From assembly GCA_905208975.1 (NCBI GenBank), contig CAJLRE010000034.1, positions 1 through 18,776 of the forward strand: a stretch of 18,776 nucleotides of DNA, in the 5' to 3' direction. The notes under the pieces were generated by a model, which searched no databases, was not told where the DNA came from, and was given only the letters and a program-made list of their open reading frames with translations. This stretch comes from an uncultured Collinsella sp. Its GTDB lineage: Bacteria > Actinomycetota > Coriobacteriia > Coriobacteriales > Coriobacteriaceae. Position numbers and translations under genes: made by a program. Shown in pieces: positions 1 through 6,472 of this stretch (position 1 is the stretch's first letter; each line of letters starts with the position of its first letter).

Positions 1-95
1 TCGCCGAGGAGCGTTCGGACAGCCGCCCGTACCTGGGCCACGTCCCCTACTTTGCGCCTAAGCTCGTTTCCGATCCCGAGCACCGCGAACAGTAA
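1..95 (+). CDS. C-terminal fragment of an unidentified protein
   Basis: An open frame enters from the left edge (first whole codon at position 3) and ends at TAA 93-95, giving the last 30 residues of a protein. The readable tail includes YLGHVPYFAPK and ends DPEHREQ. It is too short to name. The pentapeptide YFAPK also occurs at the very end of the facing antiporter gene, which may mean the cut gene is another transporter of the same family, but five residues could match by chance. It converges with the antiporter gene, with 36 bases between the two stop codons. Confidence 0.5.
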   Translation, partial: AEERSDSRPYLGHVPYFAPKLVSDPEHREQ

Positions 96-102
96 TCCAA
101 GA

Positions 103-147
103 TGCACCAAGCGCTGCGTAACTCGCGGCGCTTACTGTTTTGGTGCA
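103..147. terminator. Possible convergent-gene terminator hairpin
   Basis: TGCACCAA (103-110) is complementary to TTGGTGCA (140-147), and AAGCGC (109-114) to GCGCTT (128-133), giving a bulged hairpin between the two convergent genes that overlaps the antiporter stop codon. Neither side has a clean T-run, so factor-independent termination is only a guess. Confidence 0.3.
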
Positions 148-1541
148 AAGTAACCTGACCCCCGTGCACCAACGCCGGGATTGTCGACGCTTCGGCCGCG
201 GCGCGATATGAGGCGCGAAACCTCGCCCAATAACAGGCCAATCACTACGCCCGCGAGAATCGGCAACTTTGCCATCTCGGCAGGTGAGCTGTTGAGCGGC
301 ACAATCGTAGCAACAATCGAAAGCACGAGCTCCACCACGGGAATCGCAAGCGCCACCGCGAGCACCTTGCCCTCGAAAGGCGCACGGAACACACGCGAGC
401 GATTATCGTGCTTGCGCAGACGCCAAAACGCTGGGAACATGGGAATATAGCTCATGAGCAGAAAGACGACGTTCATCGAGAAGAAGACCCAAAAGACGTC
501 GGAACCCTCACCCAGCGGAATCTGGAGCAGCAGCACCAGACTGGCAAAACAGCCGTTAATGAGCGCCGAGCCGTTGGGCATGCCGGTCTTTTTGGACACC
601 AGCGCAAAGGGGCGCGGCATGTTGCCGTGACGTGCGGCATAGCTCGCTACGTTGTTGACGCCAAAGCTCCAGCAGATCATATTGGCGAACAGCGTCACCA
701 AAAAGGCCACGCCCACGACCATCGTCAGCGGGTGGGTGCGCCCCACCATAGCGGCGACTGCGTCCACAATGCCCGAATCGAGTGAAAGCTGCTCGGTGGG
801 AACCGCGGCTCCAATGCCAATGCCACAGATGATGTAGATCGCCGCAATGGCCACGCCACCGGCAATAACCGCCTTGGGGATATCACGCGACGGGTTCTTC
901 ATCGTGCTGGCAAAGGTCGCGACCACTTCGAAGCCCATAAAGTTGAACAGGATAATCGATAGGTACGTCAACGAATTGGTGTCGCCCAGATCTGGAATGA
1001 AGGTCTTAAACGACATGTCGTTGGCAAAGCCGTTATTGCAGGCAAACCAAATGCCGACGATTCCCACCGCAGCGGTAATGAGCACCTTGATGACGGCGCC
1101 GCCGTCCATAACCCAATCGGCCTCCGCCACCGGCTGCATTGCCATGACCGTGACGCCCCACACAAAGGCAATCTCGATGGCAATTCGGATCCCGAGTGAA
1201 AACTCGATACCCCACACCGCATTAATGACACTGGGGAACATGCAGGCGATACTTGCCACCCACAGCGGAAAGTTAACCCAGTAGCACCAAGAGCAACGGG
1301 CGCCCCAACGGTCGCCCAGGCCCAAGCGAACCCAATCGTACAGGCCGCCCTCGGAATCAAACGCCGTACCCAGCTCGGCCACCACCAGACCATAGGGAAG
1401 CAAAAACGTAATGATAAGGAAAATCCACCAGAAGAACTGTACGTTACCCATGGCAGATGCCGGAGCCGCCGCCTCGATGGTAAACACGACGCAGATAACC
1501 GAAAGGATGACCTCGATCAGGGAGAACTTTTTACCTGCCAT
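132..1541 (-). CDS. APC-superfamily amino acid/polyamine antiporter, paralogue of AguD
   Basis: A 469-residue integral membrane protein with about 12 hydrophobic segments, the usual size for amino acid-polyamine-organocation (APC) transporters. It is plainly a paralogue of the antiporter at 3686-5125: long blocks match, including FFWWIFLI, FLLPYG.VVAELGT, EGG.YDWVR and FNFMGFEV followed by RDIPKA. The last block covers TM6 and the following loop of APC exchangers. By position it probably carries agmatine, putrescine or a related amine, but substrate cannot be read from sequence. The start is ATG at 1541, with a G-rich stretch (GTAGGGGG) upstream. It lies beyond the terminator of the aguA transcript, so it probably has its own control. 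The C-terminal tail (GSGYFAPKQ) is cytosolic and not conserved in the paralogue. Confidence 0.87.
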   Translation of the reverse strand: MAGKKFSLIEVILSVICVVFTIEAAAPASAMGNVQFFWWIFLIITFLLPYGLVVAELGTAFDSEGGLYDWVRLGLGDRWGARCSWCYWVNFPLWVASIACMFPSVINAVWGIEFSLGIRIAIEIAFVWGVTVMAMQPVAEADWVMDGGAVIKVLITAAVGIVGIWFACNNGFANDMSFKTFIPDLGDTNSLTYLSIILFNFMGFEVVATFASTMKNPSRDIPKAVIAGGVAIAAIYIICGIGIGAAVPTEQLSLDSGIVDAVAAMVGRTHPLTMVVGVAFLVTLFANMICWSFGVNNVASYAARHGNMPRPFALVSKKTGMPNGSALINGCFASLVLLLQIPLGEGSDVFWVFFSMNVVFLLMSYIPMFPAFWRLRKHDNRSRVFRAPFEGKVLAVALAIPVVELVLSIVATIVPLNSSPAEMAKLPILAGVVIGLLLGEVSRLISRRGRSVDNPGVGARGSGYFAPKQ

Positions 1542-1713
1542 GGCGCGCGCCCCCTACAGCAAAAAGGATGGCATCTGTACCGAAGGCGCAGCCCAAGGTA
1601 GGGTTGCAGGCCGCGTCACCGGTGCAGGTGCCATCCCAGAGAGAGGAGAGGATGCATTTGTTGGACCAACGCTCGCGGAACAGGCGCGTGTAGATAACGA
1701 TACGCTGGTACAT
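1531..1713 (-). CDS. Possible 60-residue cysteine-containing small protein
   Basis: A small ORF begins at ATG 1713, six bases after a GGAG ribosome site, and ends inside the first codons of the antiporter gene (11-base overlap, different frame). That arrangement suggests translational coupling. Codon use looks genuine: most third positions are G or C, as in the neighbouring genes. The product starts MYQRIVIYTR, carries Cys at residues 20, 30, 36 and 42, and ends in a hydrophobic patch (AILFAVGGAR) before HGR. No family is recognised. It could be a small membrane-associated protein, a regulatory leader peptide, or the remnant of a decayed gene. An in-frame GTG or ATG further upstream (to about 1743) is possible but has no better ribosome site. 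Confidence 0.35.
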   Translation of the reverse strand: MYQRIVIYTRLFRERWSNKCILSSLWDGTCTGDAACNPTLGCAFGTDAILFAVGGARHGR

Positions 1714-1768
1714 AGATACTCCGATCAAAACGGCCGCGTTCACGACCGATAACTTTCGGCAATTGAAG

Positions 1769-1837
1769 ACGCGTCTGACCTGGGAAATTCAAGCGAACAA
1801 TTGGCCTAACCCGCAAAAAATCCCAGGCCAGACGCGT
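1769..1837 (-). promoter_or_regulatory. 17-bp inverted repeat in the antiporter leader
   Basis: Arm 1769-1785 is complementary to 1821-1837 over 17 positions. The single deviation is a G-U wobble in minus-strand RNA but an A-C mismatch in plus-strand RNA, so the structure fits a minus-strand transcript. The 35-base loop contains a run of six T. It lies between the aguA terminator and the small ORF, about 230 bases before the antiporter start. It could be a leader RNA structure, an operator, or a second termination point. Confidence 0.45.
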
Positions 1838-1845
1838 ACTCAATC

Positions 1846-1885
1846 AAAGAAAAGGGCACTCCGAAGTGGAGGCAACGGAGTGCCC
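1846..1885 (-). terminator. Rho-independent terminator of the aguA transcript
   Basis: On the minus strand a perfect 10-bp stem, GGGCACTCCG (1885-1876) with CGGAGTGCCC (1863-1854) and a 12-base loop, is followed by TTTTCTTT. It lies about 230 bases past the aguA stop and separates the ptcA-aguD-aguA unit from the second antiporter gene. Confidence 0.8.
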
Positions 1886-2112
1886 AAAGAAAAACCCAAC
1901 CGACCAAGACATCGAATAAACCGACCATCAATGCCCCGAGATGGTCCGATTCACCGACCGTCCGATTGATCGGCTGGGTTCCCGAAGCATCACGGCTCGG
2001 AAAGTCAGACGTTTACTCGGCGTGCTCAGGTGCGCCAGATTGGCGCGAACGAGGAGCGTAGCGTACTGACGCTACGTAAGCGACGAGTGAACGCCAAGGT
2101 GGCGTGCCTGAG
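1886..2112. other. Region between aguA and its terminator, with short repeats
   Basis: No gene is supported here. ACCGACC occurs three times (1899-1905, 1920-1926, 1953-1959) and GTCCGATT twice (1944-1951, 1960-1967). An imperfect inverted pair links about 1893-1905 with 1969-1981. The right-hand part is taken up by the long hairpin at 2016-2122. In the minus direction this is 3' untranslated RNA of aguA. Confidence 0.4.
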
Positions 2113-2122
2113 TTACGCCGAG
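2016..2122. repeat. Long imperfect palindrome overlapping the aguA stop codon
   Basis: Outer arms 2016-2037 and 2100-2122 are largely complementary (CTCGGCGT...CTCAGG...GCGCCA against TGGCG...CCTGAG...ACGCCGAG). Inside are a GCGCCA-GAT-TGGCGC hairpin (2032-2046) and a perfect CGTAGCGT-ACTG-ACGCTACG hairpin (2057-2076). The right arm covers the aguA stop codon at 2113-2115. It has no T-run. It may be a dispersed palindromic repeat or an mRNA 3'-end stabiliser. No second copy was seen in the window. Confidence 0.55.
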
Positions 2123-3318
2123 GGCTCCTGCTGGGTAATGCAGTGGATGTTGCCGCCACCGAAGACGACCTGCTCGGACTGGACGCCGACGCACTTGTAG
2201 ACGCCCTCGCCCCAGACCTCGTCGTAGATCTTCTGGAGCGTGTCGACGGCCAGCTGGTCGTTCTCGTCGCCGTACTGCGGGACGATAACGCCGTGGTTGG
2301 TGACCAGGTAGTTCATGTAAGAGGCGATCAGCGGCTCGTCGGGGACGCGCGGCTCGGCGTTCTCGTCGGCGTCGATGGTGTCGCAGGAAGCCTGGTCCAT
2401 GAACAGCGGGTTCACGGGCATGCAGAGCTTGTAGACCTTCATCTTGCGGCCCTTAGCGTCAACGGCGTTGGAGAGGGTCTCGTAGGCAGCGTGGCACTGC
2501 TCGTAGAACGGATACTCGGGATCGTCGGTCCAGATGCAGGCCATGACGCCCGGAGCGATGAACGTGGCGACGTCATCGATGTGGCCGTTGGTCTCCTCGG
2601 GGTCGATGCCCTCCTTGACCCAGATGACCTTCTCGACACCCAGGTAATCCTTGAGGTGCTCGTCCATATAGGCGCGAAGCTCCTCGCTCCAGGGCTCAAA
2701 CTTCTTGTGGAACTTGGGCCAGATGGACTCGGGATCCTCTTCCTCCTCCAGAACCGCAGAGCAGGTGCGGCCCGGGGAAAGCAGGCACTGGTCGGTCACG
2801 ACAAGGGTGCCCTCGCCGTCGACGGTGATGGAGCCGCCCTCGAGGATCATGTCATCGGGACGATAGCGACGGCAGCCGGAGAGCTCAGCCATCTTAAGGG
2901 CGATCTGCTCGTCCTTGTCCCACGGGAAATAGAGGCCATCCACAAGGCCACCGTAAGCGTTGAAGTGCCAGTGGTTGGCGCGCTTCTCGCCCTTGCCGTT
3001 GATGACGTAGGTGGCGGCGGTGTCGCGGAACCAGGCGTCGTCGGTGGTCATCTCGATGACGGTGACGTTCTCGTCCTCCTCGAAGACGGCCTTGCAGTTG
3101 GCATAGTCGACCTGGTTGGCGCACATGGTAACCGGGGTGAACTCGGCGATGGCGCGGGCGATGGCGGCATACTGCTTCTGAGCCGGCTTGGCGCCGTGGG
3201 CCCAGGTGTCGGTGCGGTGGGGCCAACCCATCCACACGCGATCCTGCGGGGCGAACTCAGCGGGCATAAAGAAGCCGTCGGCCTTGGGGGTGGACTCGGA
3301 CTCGGTGATCGTACGCAT
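2113..3318 (-). CDS. aguA: Agmatine deiminase
   Basis: The protein (401 residues) hydrolyses agmatine to N-carbamoylputrescine and ammonia in the cytosol, the first step of the agmatine deiminase pathway. Family marks are clear: MGWPHRTDTW near residue 30, WFRDT (96-100, Asp99), a YGGLVDGLYFPWD block (122-134), EGGSITVDGEGT (160-171), ETNGHIDD with His246, and the C-terminal GGGNIHCITQQEP with nucleophilic Cys393. The ATG at 3318 was chosen because GGAGGAAA lies just upstream and the family begins here; the frame stays open for 55 more codons to 3483, but that stretch is arginine-rich and unlike the family. Relatives are usually about 365-370 residues. The excess is mainly an acidic insertion after SPGR (about residues 185-212), just before the LGVEKVIW segment, plus a looser segment near 310-330. 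Confidence 0.96.
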   Translation of the reverse strand: MRTITESESTPKADGFFMPAEFAPQDRVWMGWPHRTDTWAHGAKPAQKQYAAIARAIAEFTPVTMCANQVDYANCKAVFEEDENVTVIEMTTDDAWFRDTAATYVINGKGEKRANHWHFNAYGGLVDGLYFPWDKDEQIALKMAELSGCRRYRPDDMILEGGSITVDGEGTLVVTDQCLLSPGRTCSAVLEEEEDPESIWPKFHKKFEPWSEELRAYMDEHLKDYLGVEKVIWVKEGIDPEETNGHIDDVATFIAPGVMACIWTDDPEYPFYEQCHAAYETLSNAVDAKGRKMKVYKLCMPVNPLFMDQASCDTIDADENAEPRVPDEPLIASYMNYLVTNHGVIVPQYGDENDQLAVDTLQKIYDEVWGEGVYKCVGVQSEQVVFGGGNIHCITQQEPSA

Positions 3319-3341
3319 AAGATTTCCTCCAAATCGAACGA

Positions 3342-3457
3342 TCGCTTGCCGCGGGCGGGTTGCCCGCAGCCTAAAACCAAGAGATGGTAGGCGCCCGTTC
3401 CTCGGCAAAGGTCGGGGCGCCCGACGCCGGTTTTCACGGAATCGCACCGGCAAGCGA
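3342..3457 (-). promoter_or_regulatory. Structured 5' leader RNA of aguA
   Basis: A closing stem of 10 bp (TCGCTTGCCG at 3342-3351 with CGGCAAGCGA at 3448-3457) encloses a multi-branch structure. The internal hairpins are GCGGGC/GCCCGC (3351-3356 with 3362-3367) and GGCGCCC/GGGCGCC (3390-3396 with 3415-3421). A further pair, GCCGGT/ACCGGC (3426-3431 with 3446-3451), competes with one side of the closing stem. The structure ends 23 bases before the aguA start codon on the minus strand. The layout resembles a riboswitch or other cis-acting RNA, but it matched no class I could recall. It could also modulate translation or processing. Confidence 0.45.
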
Positions 3458-3511
3458 CGACGTAACCAAGTGCGCGGAGACAAAACGCACGAAGGATACG
3501 GAAGAGAGATT

Positions 3512-3554
3512 GGGGTGGGCGGTGGTTACCGGAGCTATCGCTCACACCCACCCC
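3512..3554. repeat. GGGGTGGG/CCCACCCC inverted repeat upstream of aguA
   Basis: An 8-bp perfect stem (3512-3519 with 3547-3554) with a 27-base loop, between aguD and aguA. Minus-strand RNA continues into a pyrimidine-rich but not T-rich stretch, so it is only a weak terminator or processing candidate. Confidence 0.35.
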
Positions 3555-3600
3555 GGGGAATGGTTAGCAAACCTGTCGCTTGGGCACGTCTCCGAAGAGG

Positions 3601-3689
3601 CTAGAGTGCCCGGAGTCGGGAGCGACAAGCCCGACGAAGCGCACGTTGGTACGCGAGGAGGGTTGGAGCCCCAGAACCGGGTGCTCTAG
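3601..3689. repeat. Long palindrome beginning at the aguD stop codon
   Basis: Arms 3601-3613 (CTAGAGTGCCCGG) and 3677-3689 (CCGGGTGCTCTAG) pair over 13 positions, the two deviations being G-U wobbles in plus-strand RNA. Inside is GTCGGG/CCCGAC (3615-3620 with 3630-3635). The right arm includes the aguD stop codon at 3686-3688. It resembles the palindrome at the aguA stop in placement but not in sequence. Confidence 0.5.
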
Positions 3690-5125
3690 TTCTCCTCGGC
3701 CTCGGCGGCCTCCTCAGCGAGACGCTGAGCTGCCAGCTCGGGAGTGAGGCCCTTGTACTCGGTCTCGCGGCCCTTGGCGCTGACGACGCGGACAACCTCG
3801 CCGATGAGCAGAAGCACGATGAAGATAACGATCATCGGGAGCTTGTCGCCAATTTCAGCGGCAGAGAGCGGCACCAGCGTTGCAACGATGGCCAGGATCA
3901 GCTCGATGCAAGGGATGGCCAGCATGACCTTCATCATGGCGCCCTTAAACGGGAACGTGAAGATACGCTCGCGGTTGGGGTCGTTCTTGCGAAGGTTGAG
4001 GAACGCCGGGAACATCGGGATGTAGGTCAGCAGCAGGAAGACGACGGAGGTGCCGAAGAGCATCCAGAAGACACCGTTGGAGATGGCGTCGATGGGTACG
4101 AGCTGCAGGCACAGCACCAGGGAGGCAACGATGGCGTTGACCAGGTTGGCGCCGTTGGGCATGTCGTCATCCGAGATCATCGAGGCGAAGACCTTGGGCA
4201 TGTTGCCGTGCTCGGCAGCGTAGCGGGCGACGGAGTTGACGCCGAAGGACCAGGCGGCCATGTTGGCGAACAGGGTGATCAGGAAGGCGATGCAGATGAC
4301 CTTGAAGATCATGGAGTCGCCCACCATGGTCTGGACTGCGACGATCATGCCGTAGTCGGGGTCGATGGAATCGGCCGGCACCGCAGCGCCGATGCCAAAG
4401 CCAGCGAACAGGTAGATCACGGCGATGGACAGGCCACCGACGATGATAGCCTTGGGGATATCGCGAGCGGGATCGGCCATGTCGTCGGTCATGGTGCAGA
4501 TGACCTCGAAGCCCATGAAGTTAAAGATGATGATCGACAGGTAGCCGAGAGCGTTGGTGTTGGTGAGCTCGGGCAGGAAGGTGGCAGCGGACATGTCGTT
4601 CGCAAAACCGTTCTCCATGGCATACCAAATGCCCAGAGCGCCAACGATAACGGCGACGGCAACCTTGATGATGGCGCCACCGTTCAGAACCCACTCGGAG
4701 TCGGCCGCCTTGGAGCGGCCCATGAGGTAGACGATCCACACAAAGGCAAGATCGATACCCATCTTGGCGATCAAGTTGAACTCGACGCCAAAGACCATGC
4801 CCAAAATGTCGGGGAACATGGTAGCCAGCGAGGCGATCCACAGCGGGTAGTTAACCCAGTAGTAGTACGAAATGCGAGCGCCCCACTTGTCGCCCAGACC
4901 ATCGCGTACCCAGTCGTAAATGCCGCCCTCGCCGTCATAGGTGGTACCGAGCTCGGCAACAACCATGCCGTAGGGAAGCAGGAAGGTCAGGATCAGGAAG
5001 ATCCACCAGAAGAACTGCTGGTTGCCAATGGCAGCAGCAGGAGCGGCGGCCTCGCAAACGAAGACGACGCAGATGATGGTCGAAATGACCGTCAAGAAGG
5101 AAAGCTTTTTCTTTCCGTCGCTCAT
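3686..5125 (-). CDS. aguD: Agmatine/putrescine antiporter (APC superfamily)
   Basis: A 479-residue inner-membrane exchanger with about 12 hydrophobic segments, an N-terminal cytosolic MSDGKKK and an acidic C-terminal tail (AEEAAEAEEN). APC signatures include FFWWIFLILTFLLPYG, FNFMGFEV and RDIPKAIIVGG. Lying between ptcA and aguA on the same strand, it is best explained as the AguD exchanger that imports agmatine and exports putrescine; the substrate is inferred from context. The ATG at 5125 follows an AAGGAG ribosome site. It lies 133 bases after ptcA and 367 before aguA. Those gaps contain strong hairpins, so the genes are probably co-transcribed but separately processed or translated. It is a paralogue of the gene at 132-1541. 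Confidence 0.9.
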   Translation of the reverse strand: MSDGKKKLSFLTVISTIICVVFVCEAAAPAAAIGNQQFFWWIFLILTFLLPYGMVVAELGTTYDGEGGIYDWVRDGLGDKWGARISYYYWVNYPLWIASLATMFPDILGMVFGVEFNLIAKMGIDLAFVWIVYLMGRSKAADSEWVLNGGAIIKVAVAVIVGALGIWYAMENGFANDMSAATFLPELTNTNALGYLSIIIFNFMGFEVICTMTDDMADPARDIPKAIIVGGLSIAVIYLFAGFGIGAAVPADSIDPDYGMIVAVQTMVGDSMIFKVICIAFLITLFANMAAWSFGVNSVARYAAEHGNMPKVFASMISDDDMPNGANLVNAIVASLVLCLQLVPIDAISNGVFWMLFGTSVVFLLLTYIPMFPAFLNLRKNDPNRERIFTFPFKGAMMKVMLAIPCIELILAIVATLVPLSAAEIGDKLPMIVIFIVLLLIGEVVRVVSAKGRETEYKGLTPELAAQRLAEEAAEAEEN

Positions 5126-5156
5126 GATGAGCTCCTTCGCTCAGTCTTGGACAGAT

Positions 5157-5196
5157 CCGAGGCCCTAAGGTATTAAGGCAATTGCTTGGGCCTCGG
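5157..5196 (-). repeat. Intercistronic hairpin between ptcA and aguD (1)
   Basis: A perfect 9-bp stem CCGAGGCCC (5157-5165) / GGGCCTCGG (5188-5196), with an AT-rich loop holding a further AAGNCAATTGCTT-like palindrome. It lies 31 bases before the aguD start. No T-run follows on the minus strand, so processing, stabilisation or translational control is more likely than termination. Confidence 0.5.
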
Positions 5197-5199
5197 TGA

Positions 5200-5232
5200 G
5201 CGGGCGACAGGAGACGAGCATCCGCCGCCCGC
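5200..5232 (-). repeat. Intercistronic hairpin between ptcA and aguD (2)
   Basis: A perfect 7-bp stem GCGGGCG (5200-5206) / CGCCCGC (5226-5232) directly next to the previous hairpin and 27 bases past the ptcA stop. Together the two fill most of the 133-base intercistronic gap. Confidence 0.5.
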
Positions 5233-5258
5233 AAACGTGCTTTTAGAAGCCTTGAGGC

Positions 5259-6332
5259 TTAGAGCTGCTCGAGAGCCTCGAGAGCGGCGTGGAGCTCAGC
5301 CTTGGCGGAGTACTCGACACCCTCGTCGTTGAGCGGGGTGCGCTTGCCCAGGGCGGCAAGGAGAGCACGGATGGAGTGCTTGCGGTTCTCGGCCTCGACC
5401 CAGCACAGGGAGCGCTCGGGATCGTCCATGACCTCGTCGACGACCTCCTCGTTGCGGGTGGCCGGCAGGCAGTGCATGAACTTGGAGTTGGGGCCGGCGA
5501 AGTTCATCATGTCCATGGTGACCTGATACTTGGGATAGAACACGTCCATGTAGTTCTCGCCCGAGACCTCCTCGTCGTACAGGCCATACCACACGTCGGT
5601 GTAGATGAAGTCGGCGCCCTTGATGCACTCGATGTCGTCGGAGATGACGACCGAGCCGCCGGAGACCTTGCAATTCTCCTCGGCGATGGCCATCATCTGC
5701 TTGCCGAACTCGGCGCGCTCCTCGACGGTGCCAACGTGCAGGCCGCCGTCGGGGATCTGGTGGCCCTTAGGTCCAAACTGGACAAACTTCATGCCGACCT
5801 TGGAAGCGATGAACATGAGGGAGACGCAGACCTGGGTGGCGTCGCCGATGAAGGCCAGGGTGCAGTCCTCGATCTTCTTGCCCTCGGGGAGGTTCTCGAG
5901 CATGGTCATGAGGTCGCCCATCTCCTGCGTGGGATGGTTGAACTCGGACATGCCGTTGATGACGGGCACAGCGGAGCCCTCGGCGAGGCCGACGACGTCC
6001 TTGTGACGGTCAACGCGAGCCATCATGATGTCGAGCAGGTCGCCCATGACGCGAGCGGTGTCGCCCAGGGACTCGTGACCGCCGAGCTGGATGGTGCCAG
6101 GGCCATAGAACTGAGCATGGCCGCCGAGGTCGGTCATAGCGGTCTCGAAGGAAAGACGAGTGCGGGTGGAGACCTGCTGGAAGATCATGCCAAGGCTCTT
6201 GTTGCGGAGCAGGTGCGGATAATAACCGTCAACCTTGATGGCCTTCTTCATTGCCAGGCCAAGATCCTCGATAGCCAGGATCTGCTCTTTGGTGAAGTCG
6301 TTGGTGTCGATGAAATCCTTAGGCAGTGCCAT
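5259..6332 (-). CDS. ptcA: Putrescine carbamoyltransferase
   Basis: The protein (357 residues) transfers the carbamoyl group between N-carbamoylputrescine and phosphate, yielding putrescine and carbamoyl phosphate in the cytosol. Visible marks: the carbamoyl-phosphate loop STRTR (55-59), HPTQE (133-137) and HCLPATR (287-293). It reads DVWYGLYDEE (246-255) where ornithine carbamoyltransferases have the SMG loop, and it has the GYYPHLLRNKSLGMIFQQ block near residue 36. Both favour putrescine over ornithine. The ATG at 6332 was chosen because AAAGGA lies just upstream and the family starts here; the frame runs 27 codons further without a good site. First gene of the minus-strand agmatine unit, divergent from the LuxR regulator. 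Also called aguB. Confidence 0.95.
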   Translation of the reverse strand: MALPKDFIDTNDFTKEQILAIEDLGLAMKKAIKVDGYYPHLLRNKSLGMIFQQVSTRTRLSFETAMTDLGGHAQFYGPGTIQLGGHESLGDTARVMGDLLDIMMARVDRHKDVVGLAEGSAVPVINGMSEFNHPTQEMGDLMTMLENLPEGKKIEDCTLAFIGDATQVCVSLMFIASKVGMKFVQFGPKGHQIPDGGLHVGTVEERAEFGKQMMAIAEENCKVSGGSVVISDDIECIKGADFIYTDVWYGLYDEEVSGENYMDVFYPKYQVTMDMMNFAGPNSKFMHCLPATRNEEVVDEVMDDPERSLCWVEAENRKHSIRALLAALGKRTPLNDEGVEYSAKAELHAALEALEQL

Positions 6333-6371
6333 GTCGATTTCCTTTCCGCCGGTCTTGCCGACTATTACTAT

Positions 6372-6394
6372 GAGGCGCTCGAACATCACGCCTC
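6372..6394 (-). promoter_or_regulatory. Small hairpin in the ptcA leader
   Basis: GAGGCG (6372-6377) pairs with CGCCTC (6389-6394), with an 11-base loop, about 40 bases before the ptcA start codon. Its role is unknown. Confidence 0.3.
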
Positions 6395-6436
6395 GTGTTG
6401 ACAAGACCATCATTCACCCGTATGCAATTTTTACCT

Positions 6437-6464
6437 AGTTTATTCGGGATTAAAGACCGTTCAC
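6437..6464 (-). promoter_or_regulatory. Candidate promoter for ptcA-aguD-aguA
   Basis: On the minus strand GTGAAC (6464-6459), a 16-bp spacer and TAAACT (6442-6437) form a weak sigma-70-like promoter, giving a leader of roughly 100 bases. The poor -35 box suits a promoter needing an activator, and the inverted repeat at 6473-6521 lies directly upstream. Inferred from base pattern only. Confidence 0.4.
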
Positions 6465-6472
6465 GGAGTTAC

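Noticed and set aside
2104..3390. 428-codon plus-strand frame opposite aguA
   Set aside because: It is the antisense shadow of aguA. The translation is rich in Val, Gly, Asp and Leu with no domain, while the minus strand has every agmatine deiminase motif.
3319..3483. 55-codon N-terminal extension of agmatine deiminase
   Set aside because: It is arginine-rich and unlike the family, lies over the structured leader, and ATG 3318 has a strong GGAGG site.
3518..3532. T-box-like GGTGGTTACCGG on the plus strand
   Set aside because: No plus-strand gene lies downstream, the match to the T-box core is partial, and no specifier stem was seen.
4208..6401. Long plus-strand frames opposite aguD (4208-5176) and ptcA (5289-6401)
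   Set aside because: Shadows created by high-GC codon bias. They show low-complexity composition, have no ribosome site, and the minus-strand genes are unambiguous.
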